Shown in pieces: positions 1 to 12,500 of a DNA stretch of 64,000 nt. A program made the position numbers and the translations under genes. The DNA is taken from positions 2,452,501 through 2,516,500 of the forward strand of contig CM041197.1 of assembly GCA_023078555.1 (NCBI GenBank). Direction: 5' to 3'. Numbering within the stretch: the stretch's first letter is position 1; each line of letters opens with the position of its first letter. The notes under the pieces are model-generated. The model saw only the letters and a program-made list of their open reading frames with translations. It did not search any database and was not told the origin of the DNA. The stretch is from Ulva prolifera (lineage: Eukaryota; Chlorophyta; Ulvophyceae; Ulvales; Ulvaceae).

Positions 1-3000
1 ATCCAGCACCCTGCACAGACTCTGTCACTCACAAATGGTGTCATGTGAGCACAGCCAGAACCAGCGGGGTGTGACCCCGGTGGCACATTATGTGCACTGC
101 ATACAGTCGATGCTGCAGACATACCATGAGCTTGATCAAGATGTCGCACGTATGCAGCACAGAGCATGGTGACCATTTGATGACCTGAGCAGTGACAGGT
201 GAGGATGCGCACGAGCTCCACCGGGTGCCAGGTGCACGCTCCTCCAGAAACTCCATTGTCAGCCGCCCAACAAACTTGCTGCGTGCGGCAGCCTGCTGCG
301 CAGCAGAAACTGTCTCGCCATCCAATACACAGAGGCGCCGCAAGCGGAACACAGCATACTGGTGGTAGTCCTCCACCATTGCCATGCCATTGCCACGGAA
401 GTCAACAACAAAGAGCTTGGGAAGCTCCGAGATGGCCACGAAAGCAGTCATTGATGAGAGTGTGTTGTGGGCAGCATAGAGCTCCATGAGGCCAGAAAGC
501 CCAGATAGCGCAGTCAGATCTCCAATGCGATTGCTGTCAACACACAGTTGCTCAAGCCCAACGAGGGATGTTAATGGTGTGAGGGTCGTCAGCAGATTGT
601 TTGACATGTCCACATGTCGCAGCTTCGCCATTCCAGACACTGCTGCCACGGACGACACCAGGTTGTGCTGCAGCAACGATCTGTCAGTCATGTGGCGCCT
701 CGATGCAGTGCAGTTGACTGTTAGCATTTGCGCCTAGGCTGTTGTGCATCGCAGCCACAGCCATATTGATCGATACGAAATTCTGAAATGATGTGAATGA
801 GCTGAAATGGATAAAGCGTGGCATGCAACCAAGGTGGGTGGCAGACACTCGGCTGAGTCATACCGAGAGGTCGATCGAAGTCAGATTAGAGAGCTCGGCC
901 AGTCCGTCTATGTTGGACAGTTCGTTGTCAGCCAAATTCACAGATTGCAAGCCTGTCAGGCTGGAGAGCCCTTCAAGCCGCCGCAGGTGCATTGATTGCA
1001 GCACCGCGCCCGTCGCCATGCTCAAAGGTGGCTCCTGTTTCGCAGGAGCCGACCCCGCTGCCGCCTGTGGGCCGGGCATGGGCTGCAGATGCTCAGCAGA
1101 GGAATCGGGGCCCTGCAGTGCGACAGAGCGGCCCTGGAGCTTGTCAGGAAAGGTGCATGCCGCACGCAGGACTGGCACAGGCAGCGAAGCGCCGTTAGTG
1201 TTCGCGATGTGGCGATCCCGGTGCGACACTGGGGCGCCGTCCAGGCTGACCAACGCTGGCAGGCGGCGGATCGCGAGCGCCTGGTAAGTCTTGGCTGCCG
1301 TAACGGGACACATCCGCAGGTCGAGGCAACGCAGACGGGAGTTGTGTCTCCGCAAGAAGTTCATCTCATCCAGTTCAGAGATGGCGTTGTGTGAGGCGTC
1401 CAGGAACGTGAGTGCCGAGAGCCGCTCGAGACCTCTGAGGGCACTCACATGGTTGTGCGAGACGTCGAGAGTGGAGATGCGCTGCAGCGCACTGATTCCT
1501 GTGAGGGAGAGGATCTCATTGAAGGCCAGGGAGAGTGCAGTCAGCCGCGTCAGAGGGGCTATGCCATCGCAGCGCTTCAAGCAGCTGCCAGACAGATCTG
1601 CAGCGACTGTGTCGAGTCCAAGGGGTCCACAGGCAACCTTGAGGGCGGCATCGTTGATCACATAGTGCTTTGGGCGGTCCACAGCCACCTGCAGCAGGGC
1701 GAAGGCGTGACTGGTAATCCGAAGTCTTGCGTTCTGGGCATCTATGTGCGCTGTCCTTGAGCAAGTGGCACACCAGCTTCGTGAGCATCGAGATGGTCAA
1801 TAGTGATCTTTATGCATGGCCTGTCTCGGTGACGATGTTGTAGCAGGTGGCAGCAGCGCACCTCAGGTGGCAGGGCCAAAGCAGCTGCTGCCTGATCTTG
1901 CATGCTCTCTGGCAGTGGCTGCAGAGCCGGGTTCTTGTTGTCTCCGCCAGCTACATCAGCACACGCAAGAAATGAATTCAGACCACGCAGCAAATGTGAG
2001 CTCTCTGGCATCTTGCTTTTCAGCGCCTGTTCGCCGTTGCTTGCACCACAATCTTCTGCAGCGGCAACAGCTGCTGCGCTGACTGAGAGACCTTCACCAT
2101 TGATCTGCAGTATCCAATATTTCAGGCCCACGCACTTGATGTCCAGCATCTGTGAACAATTTCAGTGGCGCGAAATTCCGGGAAGGCTATGCACTGCCCA
2201 TTCACAAAGGTGACGCACCAGTTCATACTCCACAATGTACTCTGGCAAGACCAAGTGATGATTGAAGACTACGTAGAGGGAATCCACAAGATTTGAACCT
2301 TCGCGAGAACCCGGTGAAGGTGACGGACCTGATGCTTTCCTGAAGGATCGCCTCACAGCTTGTGATTGAGGATACGCACTCTGACTCACCTGCACACACG
2401 GCGCATCAACAAGAAAGCTCAATAATTAGATCATCAAGGAGCATGATGTGGGGAGTTAATGGGGAGCCAGCTTGCCTGACGCAGACTACCTGCGTATCTG
2501 CCAGCCACACTGCGTTGCATCATCGTCCTCAACAAGTGAACGTCACAGATGCAAAAGTGCATACCTCAGAGCCTTGCCAGCCGTCATCATCCGACGCAAA
2601 TGCGTCCTCCAGTCGCGTCAGTTCCAAATGCTCCTCAGCAATGTCATAGCCGTCAATCAAGGCAACACGGCACACAAGCACCTTGCCTTGCAACGCGCGT
2701 GGACGTGGCATGACACCTTGCTTCTGTTGCTGGCACCTTAATTCTTCGTTACGCAGGTTTGCAGCATCCGCGAGCAACAGCCTGTTTGTTAGCGCCACAC
2801 CATCATGGCACTTCTCCCTGAAAGACCGGCAAGAACATGGGTATCGATCTGCCGTAATGGACGCCTCCAGAGAGCAATGCAAGTCTCTCAACCTCACGAT
2901 TGGCGTGTGTACATTGTCAGGAACGCTGTAGTCAGCACACCTGGCTAGCTGCGTCACCGCTGGCACTCCTTGCTGTGCGATAGTCGCACTGTCCCATTCA

Positions 3001-4619
3001 GCAGCGTCACCACTTGTGGCCCAGAACAGGTGTTCAGCGCTGTAGTCATCAGCTTCCACTGCTGCATCAAAACGCAGCCGCAGAGGCTTGTTATGTACTC
3101 TTGCGACGCGATTGACCCGGAGGCTGGTGCAGCCGAGGGCAGCTGATGCAACCTTAGCATCAAAACTTGACTGCAGCAGCTCCGTGCAGGTTCTTTTCCA
3201 TGCACTGTCTTCAGTGGCCTCCTCCAAGCGAATATTTCCCGCGCTCTGAAGCTCTAGCATGACCGTGCATATATGTGCATGTGTGCGGCTGCGAACCTCC
3301 TCCCTCACTTGCTTAAACTCTTCCTGTAAAGCATATTCGTGGACAGTTTCCACTAGTGACCATCACATCGAGTTCTGTTTAGGCCAAGCACGTGGAGAGA
3401 CTCAACTCAGGGTACACCACGTCAAAAACAACAGAATGGAATCCATACCTGAAGTTTGCAACAGTGCAAAGCGACACCACGTTCGACTGCTTTCAATGAC
3501 TTCAGCTTCACTGCAGCCTCTTGCACATCCAGTTCAGGCACAGGCTCGTTCAGATCATCCGCATCCAGTGAATGTTGCTGCAAATCTTGTTGTTGCCGGA
3601 GCAAGTACTCGAGGCGCACCCGTACCCGCACTGCTGTCTCCATCTGTGCATGCCATGCACGCTGCTGTGCACACATGCCCACTCGCGCGAGGTCTTCTGC
3701 TTCGTTCATCATCCGCATGCACCCTTTGGTGCGCATGTTGTAAAACATCCGTTTCTTGGCAAATGTGCTCTGAGCGAGCTCTGACGCATCATCTGATATC
3801 AAGAGATAGTCCAGCACAGTCAATTGCGGCAACATGACGATGACCATGGTCTGATAGTTGGCCAAGTCAGCTATTGGAGTCCGACCCCAGCTGGGATCAT
3901 CGAGGAATAACTCACGTAGAGATGGCAGCAGTGCCAGCGGGGATATCGCTGTGAATGATAGAATAGCTGTGTCAGCCAAATTGAGCGTGCGAAGGCTGGT
4001 GTTCAGGCAAAGCGATTGCGGGACACATTCAATGGGATTCCGTGCAATGTTCAATTCCTGTAGCTCCATCAAGGACTCCAGACCTGCCAGATCAGAAATA
4101 TGGTTGTCAGCGAGCCACAGCACCCGCAGCTGTCTCAAATGGTTCAAGTTTGCAATGCGCGCGATGGAGTTGCCGTAGAGGCACAGCTTCGTTAGGCACA
4201 ACACAGCTTCCAGGCCACAAATGGAAGTCAGGTCACCCTCAACGATCCACAGGCTTTCGAGGCTGGTGCAGGTGTCAAGCCCTTGGATACAATCGATACT
4301 TTGGCCGATCACTTGCAGGTGCCTTAGGGAAGAAAAGAGATGTAAACATGACACCCGATTGTATGAAGACAGAAACATTTGCAAACTTTGGATCTGATGA
4401 CCGTGCTCATGGAGCTGATTGAGCTCCCAGCCGTTGCTTTCAAGAATATCATCTAAAGCTACAATGACACAGAAAGTTTTCATATGTATCAATGCCTAGT
4501 GTTGTCATGCCCTATGAACTGATTGCAGGCGTGAACCTGAACATGCATCGGCTACCTCGCCCCGCGTTTTTCGTACCATCACGCTCCTCTTCAGTGAGCT
4601 TGGACAACTGAGATTGCAT
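1..4619 (-). CDS. LRRC9: LRRC9-like leucine-rich repeat protein (partial, runs off left edge)
   Basis: Multi-exon gene whose 3' end lies outside the window. The ATG at 4619 opens a short exon (4556-4619, MQSQLSKLTEEER...) that joins in phase, through a GT-AG intron, to the long exon starting near 4480. The first repeat block (about 3440-4480) has LRR units such as LRVLWLADNHISDLAGLESL. It then has the LRRC9-typical DPSWGRTPIADLANYQ and MFYNMRTKG segments and a charged helical stretch. The exon at 2529-3353 carries the non-LRR middle domain (SAGNIRLEEATEDSAW, LRVNRVARVHN). About 2170-2330 encodes LYVVFNHHLVLPEYIVEYE. Second-half LRRs follow at 858-1688 and about 190-727. An acceptor-like TGTGCAG near position 11 suggests another exon leads off the edge. 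LRRC9 is conserved mainly in ciliated eukaryotes and its molecular role is not settled. I see no break in the frame. Confidence 0.85.
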
Positions 4620-5370
4620 CGTATGGCCCTTGAGAGATCACTGCCGTGAAGGTATGGCAAGCGCCATCATGATGGAACGCAAATCGCTGAACACCCGATC
4701 GCTACTGGGGCAGCTGTTACAGTGTGCCGGACGCTTGATCCCAAACTTCGAAATCAAGAAACGAGATCCTTATCGATGGCGCCTATTGCATCTCAATGGT
4801 AAAGTTGGATGCCTTCGGCCAGGCCCAGCTGGCAATGCGATCTGCAATGTGTGCGCGGTTACATTCTTGTGTCTACCAGCGCGAACCGGTCTGGCCCACA
4901 CACTGCCGCACAAGGCAATCTGTGGTGGACCTGTATCGACTGAATAGCCCAACGAGGAGGTTGGCTTCATAAAAAATGAGGTCTTGCCATGCTAGACAAT
5001 TGTGCAACAAATGATGTGAAGACTGCAATGTAATACCCTGAAATGAGCCACTCTCTACGGCGTGATGTGGACCACAGGTGATGTCTTCGAGGCTCCATCA
5101 CATGGCCTTTGTCAGATTTTACCGCTAGTCATCATGAACTACTCAGCGCGAGGTATTCGATCATTGATGTTTGCAACACGCCTGTATGGCTCTGCTGAAT
5201 ATGCAAAAGTGATGCCAACTTGCACCAATATGGCATTTTCTTTCAATCGAAATCACATCAGGTAAGATCTTTACTGATTGCCATGCTGATCAACGGGGTA
5301 TCACCCATGGCTCAAAGACAGCACATGGCTTACCGGCCATCATCTGAGAGGGTACACTCCCATGCGTCGA
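4620..5370. other. Intergenic spacer between LRRC9 and mS37 genes
   Basis: No convincing gene. The plus-strand frame at 4630-4947 has no recognisable domain and no flanking splice or family support. The right part is AT-richer than the neighbouring exons. The stretch must hold the LRRC9 promoter, read leftwards from 4619, and the mS37 3' end, but I can point to no specific element. Confidence 0.5.
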
Positions 5371-5649
5371 TTACCTACGCATAAGCTTTGCCATGCGAGC
5401 CAGGTGATAGTTGATTGAAGGCAAGTGGCCTTTCCTAGCAGCGGCCGCTACTCTAGCTGCTCGTGAGCACTCAGACAGTGCAGTATACTGTGCTTTGCAC
5501 TGTCCAGGACTTTCATCGAAGTCCTCCCGTTGCAGACACATCAATAGTGCGGCAACCTGTTGACCGCAGTTGCCATGTGCAGCATACTGCCCTGCGAACT
5601 TACGGGCATCAACACGCAGCTTGGTCTTGGGCTTGCTAGCGCCCCCCAT
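5371..5649 (-). CDS. Mitochondrial small-subunit ribosomal protein mS37 (MRP10/CHCHD1), twin CX9C
   Basis: Single-exon frame of 92 residues starting MGGASKPKTKLRVDAR. It has two exact CX9C motifs (CGQQVAALLMC and CKAQYTALSEC), the helix-turn-helix signature of CHCH proteins oxidised by the Mia40 system in the mitochondrial intermembrane space. The basic tail ...SINYHLARMAKLMRR resembles the NINYHAARLYDRI end of yeast Mrp10, which separates mS37 from COX17/COX19-type CHCH proteins. The length also suits the family, at about 90-118 residues. The expected role is in the mitoribosome small subunit. The gene is intronless among intron-rich neighbours. An alternative is another small CHCH protein, but the tail makes mS37 the better choice. 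Confidence 0.8.
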   Translation of the reverse strand: MGGASKPKTKLRVDARKFAGQYAAHGNCGQQVAALLMCLQREDFDESPGQCKAQYTALSECSRAARVAAAARKGHLPSINYHLARMAKLMRR

Positions 5650-5692
5650 CCTTGATTATATAAGCCGATATATCGTGCAGGAGCTCAACTGT

Positions 5693-6539
5693 CTAGTGAT
5701 GTGAAGTTTTGACGGTTGCCTGCATTGGAAACGGCAGGTGAGATTGAGGTCGCATGTAGACATCGAGCGAGGCAGCACGGTGGCGGAGCATCCGAGCAGC
5801 ACGCCGCGAGTAGAAGTGTCTGTGACATACCTTAGGCAGTGGCCTGCTGTTGGTTCTCTTGATCAATGCTTGTGCAAGATCACGCGGAGACCGCTCCTTC
5901 CCCAGTCCAGTTCGCAAGCATCTGGTGTGTCAAGGAGAGCCGACGTACTGTTTCTGAATATCTCAATCACCTTGTCGGGGACAAGGAACAACTCAGAACG
6001 GAGCCTTTGCTGCGCGATGGCAGTTTGTCGCAAGAGAGAGTATGAACCTCTGAAAGTGGCGCACAACCACACGGAAAATCACTGACAATATCAAAATAGT
6101 CTGTGTTTCCATAGACTTGACGTATGGTGTGTGATCGTGTATCCATATCGCGCAGCTTGTGCGCAAACGACCGCTGTGTCTTGTCGCCACTGCAGTGCAT
6201 CCCGCCCATTTCTCCCTGAATCGCAATGGTTTGCGTCGCTGTCGTCAGATCTACCGTTTCACTTCGATCTGCGACATCGGCGCTATGCATATTAGTGTGA
6301 AGCAAGCAGCACAGCATGTTTTCAAATGGACTTCCCAAGCCTTCATTGGCACTGATGCGGGATCTGCAGTTGCACCTATGAGGCCATAAGTCCCAAACAT
6401 ATGTTGTCTGCCTGGCATCTACGTTATAGAAGGAAGTTCTTGATTTCGACAGGTGGCGGTTACATAGACTTGACCCCGGCAGGAACGCCAGCAAATGAAT
6501 TGATCATTCTGTGAAATTCACGGCAGCCGCTGCTCAAAG
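5693..6539 (-). other. Gap upstream of DHC1b with a possible short unidentified gene
   Basis: Two minus-strand stretches look mildly coding: about 5925-6035 (QQRLRSELFLVPDKVIEIF) and about 5828-5915 (LAQALIKRTNSRPLPK). The second is followed by a good GTATGT donor. A TGCAG acceptor near 5720 could add a short terminal exon ending at the stop at 5693. I could not connect the two stretches in one reading phase, and I recognise no family. The rest of the interval must include the DHC1b 5' flank. Treat it as unannotated unless transcripts support it. Confidence 0.2.
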
Positions 6540-9500
6540 ATGGACGATCTCAGGGTCGCGTGGATAGCATCCAGCATTGCAGCGCATTGCAGCAGGCCAG
6601 CAGATGTTGACACTATCCAGCAGCTGGTACTCACACATAAGAACTCAAGCGCAGTCAGCTCCTTCTTAGATTCCACGACCCCGGCTTTGTTCGCATTCAT
6701 ATTAAATGCTTCAGATGATCTAGACTTAGTTCTTACGAATGATGTCAATGTTCGTGTACCACCGAGCAGGACGACACTCGCATTCGCCAAACAGTCACCT
6801 TCTCCTTTGGCCAACGGTGCTGACATGGATGCGAATGTGCTGCTCTGCTCGTTGACAGCAAATGTGGGAGCATGTCTGTTCCATTTCATTCGCAATGTAT
6901 ACACTCCGATGCTCTCCAGTGGCCCATTCTCCATCGGGTCTAACATCCAGAGTTTACTCACCAACCTCGACGCGGCCCTTACATCTGAAGCCTTCAAAAG
7001 CATGGAAATGACAGAAGCTGCTGAAATCTCAGGGATCCTGGTGCCAGTGGATGAGGTGAGGCCCGCAGTGGCAGAGAGACCATGCCACATACTCTGCTGT
7101 CATTTCTATGGCTGTGAATCATCTTTTCCGCTGCATGAACAGTGCGTTGCAAAGTATTTGATGGAATGATGCTCCGATGACTGCTCTTCATGATTGCAGA
7201 TCAATTACTGGCAAGGCATCAGCGGAAAATCGCCTGCTGCATGCACAATAGCTGCTGCACTTGAGGCACTGCGGACTCCGCTCGCTCTGTTGTCTTCTCA
7301 ACAAATCTCCCTGATTGCCGCTGTAGATGAGACTGAGAAGCTGTCAAATGCGCTGATGACGATATGGGACGCAGCCGACCCTGGGCAGCAGCCGGAGTAT
7401 TCTGAGCATCGCATGGGCCATATGCTGCACCTCATATCCAACGCTCTCACAGAGTTCACCACCCAGAAACTTACGTCCGTTACAGCCTGTCATGGTGTCA
7501 GCACTACACAGGATACAGGAGGCCTGACACAGTCCTCTGTATGGGGGCTGCAATCCCCAGCAGATGTCGCCCGAGCTGAAGCAGCTGTTTCAGATGCTGT
7601 GACTGTGCTGCAGACATGGCGCAATCGCTTTGTCAAACAGCTGATGCTCGACTGGATGCCAGGACCTTGCAGCATAAGCTCTCATCCATGGCGTGGCTCT
7701 GCATTTGAGCATAAGCACTTAGATGCCCATATTGCACGATTTGAGCGAGTCCGAGATCTGTTGGGGCTGAAGCGAGAGCTGGTCAAAACACTTGGCCGGG
7801 AAGAGCAACAGCTCGTCCAAGACGCCTTTGCTGCTCTGGGCGTTGTAGAACCGTTCCAGGCGTGGTCATCTGCTCCTGATTGCCTTGTGCTCATCTGCAA
7901 CTGCTGCGATTGTGGCCACAGAGCTTGCATGCCTCAGCTTTCATCACAAATAGACATGCCTGCGGGTGGTTGATGAAGCAGCTATGTCAAATGCGATCTT
8001 GAGGTCTCCGTATCAGCATTGTACATTGTATGTTGTGCAGGTTGGCGTGCTCAGTGAACAGGCATGGACTGCAGCTCAGGCAAGCCTGGACTGTGCATTG
8101 ACAGCGCTGGATGGAGTGGTTGGTGCTCGAATTCAAGCGAGGATTGTGAATCACATCCTGCCTGCACTCGCTGTGCCCGCACGTGAGAGCCAGAAGACTG
8201 CGCAGGCAGGGCCCCCAGTTCAGCAGCCGCTGCAGGTGCTCCTCAGGACTCTGAGAATGTTACCTAGAAGTCTGAGCTTGATGCTGTGTGAAATTCAACG
8301 ATGACTTCCCGCCCGTACCTCTGAGAATTATTTCGTGATCAGATCTGCTGGACCTGCCATTGTGTGCTGCTGCTTCTGACAAAAAAAGGCTGAGGTAGCG
8401 GTCATGCGATCGTGATCACATGTGGCATCCTTAAGATTACACTGGATGTTCCATTCTTTGCGGGCCTGGACTGCCAATGCCCCACCACTGCCTGGAACTA
8501 GGGCTGGTACCTCTGCTTGTGTGCCCACAACACCCTTCGCCTGTGTGCCTAAGTCTGGCAAAGTGGCATGGGCACAGATAGAGTTGTAAACAGCTTGTTG
8601 TAGCCTCAAGTCCATCACACCTGAAGATTCATGGTGGCTACCTTGAGTAAAAGTTCTTGATCCAGAATCTCTTTACGTTAGCTTGTGTAAAAATTGTATT
8701 CATGGCATTTGCTCTACGACTATGCTGGTGACCTGCAGGCGCTGATGGAGCTCCAGGCTCACCGCCGCATCCTCCTGCGGCCAGCTGTGGCAGCGGCCAT
8801 CAGTGCAGGGAGTCCTCGGCTTGCAGCTGCCATCGGCAACGCTGCGACGCATGCAGTCTCAGGCGTGGCTTCTGATGCTGCAACGGCCGGTATGCCTGGC
8901 AGGAGCACTTCTGGGATTCTTGCGAGAATCAAGCAAGCAGGTCTGCGAGTCAATGCCGCCGAGAGCGCACTCGGCGCCTTGAGGGGATCAGATGGCTCTC
9001 TTCCTGAGGTCACAGACGTTCAAAGTGACATGCATGACCTGCAGGAGCGGCTGAAGAGAACCGAGCAGGCATGATCCCATCTTGTCACTTGATGCATGCC
9101 TGCTGCATGTGTGTCAGAGCTATCAGGTCTGTGATTTACTCCAGGCTTCTGAGTCCAGGAAGTGCTTGCGCGCTGGCTGCAACAAGTCAAAGACGACTTG
9201 GATGGCATGCATGGCTGGCAGAGTGCCCGGCTACTGGAGACGGATGCTGCAGCTGGGGGCCATCTCAAGGTCTTCTTTAGCAGCCGCTTGACAGATGTGG
9301 TGACGCAAGTGCGTGATGTTGTTGCTCTAGGTTTCAAGGTCCCTGGCACCATCGCTCGTGAAGTCAAGGTGTGCCTTTGCGAAAGCGGTTGTGCACCTGG
9401 CCCACAGGGCCTTAAGTGACCTGTGCTTGGCGTAATCACAGGGGCTCGGTTTAGAGGGGCTCAATTCTCATTCAAACTCATTGCATGTCATCTGCCAGAG

Positions 9501-12500
9501 CGGATCAAGCCTTCGTTTGTAACTGCAGTGTAGTGATTTTGTCATCTGCGCATGCTTGTAAATGCACACATTGCCATAGCTACTCGTGTACCCAATGCAG
9601 TGGCAGACCTTCCGTGTCATGTAGGTTGCAGAGAAGTTTTATCACTACGGCATGGCCTTGCAACAGGTGGCCAACTTCCACAACACCATGGCCGACCATC
9701 TGCTGGAGTGCCACAAGCCATGCTTGCTTGAGGCAGCCAAGAACTTTGAGGCGATCTGCCTGCGCCCAGTCGATGGTCAAGGGCGTGCTATAACATGGTC
9801 CACTGGAGGCGCCCTTGATGCATACATGAGCCGGCTACAGGCACGCCACATCGCCTGTTGGAAGCATGTTCATCTTAAAATGCCTACCACTCTGCATTCT
9901 TATGCTCTTGCTGTGGTACTTGATTTCGTGTCAGTATGGAGGCAAATCGCTGCCATGCTTTGTTGTGTCCATGGTTGTGTGCGGCTCAGCTGTGTCCAGT
10001 TCACGTATCCTACCCATGCAGGAAGCACGGCAGACACTTGTGGACAAGAACAGTGTCTTGCGGGCAAAGCATGCTGCAATTGGAGACCAGCTCATGGTGC
10101 TTGCGCGCCTGGACCTTGTGCAGCAGCGCAAGCGATGGTTTGCATCAGTTGAGAACATACGCAGAATCTTCCATCGTGCAGAAGGGGAGTTCTCGAGGGA
10201 CTTGCAGGTGAGCCCCTGCCGTCAGTCACCACAGCTTTGCAGTGTGGGTTGGTCTTTACAGAATGCCCTCAGAGATTCGGAATGCATGTTCGAGAGGGAA
10301 CATCGACACACTTAAATGACTGCACCGCTTGATTGCCGTCATGCATGTGTACCAGCTCTTGAGCGACCAGCGTCCCACAAGTGATTCATGGACACCCGTG
10401 ATTATTGCTCCTGCTGATATGTCTACTGACACCGAGAAGGTTATTCTATGGTTTTGATGTGACTTTAAGAATGCTCGTGTACATGTATTGTCCTTGGCTC
10501 CTTCCAGGATGCCCACGAACAACAAACCCAACGACAACCACTGTCACCCATTTGAGTATCCCTGGTCATGTTCATCAAGGGAAGGCCATGAACGCCACTG
10601 GGGGTCCCAAAAGTGCAAGTAGGGATAGGGCCTTAGAGATTCAGGGCTCCCGAGCATGGCATAGCATTGACCACCTAGATTCAATGCCTGTGCAGACAGC
10701 ATGGCGTCTGTATTGGGACAAGCAGCTCCTGAAGGTTCTAGACGCACAGTTTGCACGCGATCTACAGAGCCTGCTGGCCAACCTGCCCCCTCAGCACGTG
10801 CGCCTGGTCTTTGCGGAGCAGGCAGTGCAATTTGAACCTCCACTGGACGATATACGAGCATCATTCTACCGAGAGCATCTAGACTCCTTCCTCTCAATAC
10901 CGTGCCAGGTGTGCTGCAGCAAATGCAGTGCTTTAAATCTGCAGGGTTGGCTTCTGTTTCAGAAATTGACCTGCGCTTTTGTCGGTTGGTTCGTGTGTAT
11001 GCATGAGGTGATGTGCAGTTGTATGCAGTGTCCACCACCGTGTAAACTTTGGGCGCAGACGTGGTCCAGCATGTGGTCTCAGTGCAGGTGTGTGGGTTCT
11101 CACCGGCATATGAAGTGAAGGGGTCTGACTTCTTCAAGTCAGTGCTCACCCGCAACGCACCGGCCATTTCTGCCGTGTATGCCTTTGCGGAAGGCCAAAT
11201 GTTCGCAAATCTGAAGAAGCTGCTCACACGGTACTCACCGTGGGGTGCCCTGGGTGGCCAGCCAGATCTGGATGGCTTCGTAGCTTCGCAAGTCACGACT
11301 GTGGCTGCTGCTGAGGCGCTGTTTGAGAACACAAAGGCCGTCCAGAGAGACCTCCACCGAGCGATTCCAGGCGAGGTCCGTGAGGGCTGTTTCATAGTCA
11401 GCACAGCGCCCTTCAAAGCTTCACTAGAAGCACATGTGGCAGCTGCCAGAGCATCGATTTCCCGAGCCGTGTTTGCAAGTGCAAGTGCTGATAAAGATGT
11501 GATTGCGGAGTTCACAAAGAACAGCAGAGAAATGCTGGCTACACATGCTACAAGCCTTTCCGAACTTGGCATGGCTCGCAAAAAGGTCTGCATTCTGCAC
11601 AGGATGACATGTAGACATCAGAGCATTGGCTTCGGATTGTGTTGCTGTTGTATTGGACTGTGTCAGAGAGCCTTGATATTGACTGTCCAAGTGACTGCGG
11701 CCACAGAGCTCCATGTGGCATACCAGTTCTCGACTTCATCACAGCATGCTAAAAGGTTTACAGGCACTGGAGATTATGAAGGAAGTTCCCGACATGCGGA
11801 AAAGGCGCAAGGATGTTGATGCAAAGAATTCCCTGCTTGCAGCTCTGGCACGGAGCAGCGGTGGCCAAGGCACGGTTGCGTCAGCAACAATTGCGCCGCA
11901 GGTCGATGTGTCTGAGGCTGTGGCTGACTGGGACAGCCTGATGGCGTCACTGACTGCGCATGAAGACTTTCTGGAGCTACAGAAGAGGGACCTGGCAATG
12001 CAAGTGGCAGGGAACATTGAGCGATTTGATCTGCAGGTGGAATCACTGCGCTCCCGGTGGGCTGAGGTCAAGCCTACTGGTATGCCTTGACCACCTCAGC
12101 ACCGGAATTGTGATCTTCGGGATTCAAGTGCCACCTGGGAGCAGGGCGATGAGGTTCTTCCTGCTGTAGATGGCACTTGACCCAGCGATGCAATCATGTC
12201 CCCAGGAGGGCTTGCACTATCCAAGCCATTCTGGCAAACTGTTGAAATGTCTGCGACAGAAATATTGCTCTACATACACTTACTACAGCCACATGTTGAG
12301 CTCTGACATGGTGCAGGGGCGCCGAAGGCTAGTGCAGATACACTGATTATTCAGTTTGAGGAGATCAGCGCACAGTCACAAGCCTTGGTGGACGATGCAC
12401 AGCAACTAGTCCAGGACGCTCAAGCCTTTGAGCAACCAGAGCCACAGTTCTCAGCACTTCATGAACTCCAAGTATGTCACGAGTCTACTTCTTGAGTGGC

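Noticed and set aside
4630-4947. Plus-strand open frame of 105 codons upstream of LRRC9
   Set aside because: No domain, no exon partners and mixed composition, so it is probably chance.
10544-11593. Minus-strand open frame (349 codons) opposite the DHC1b tail
   Set aside because: It overlaps plus-strand exons with clear DYNC2H1 tail similarity and shows no domain of its own.
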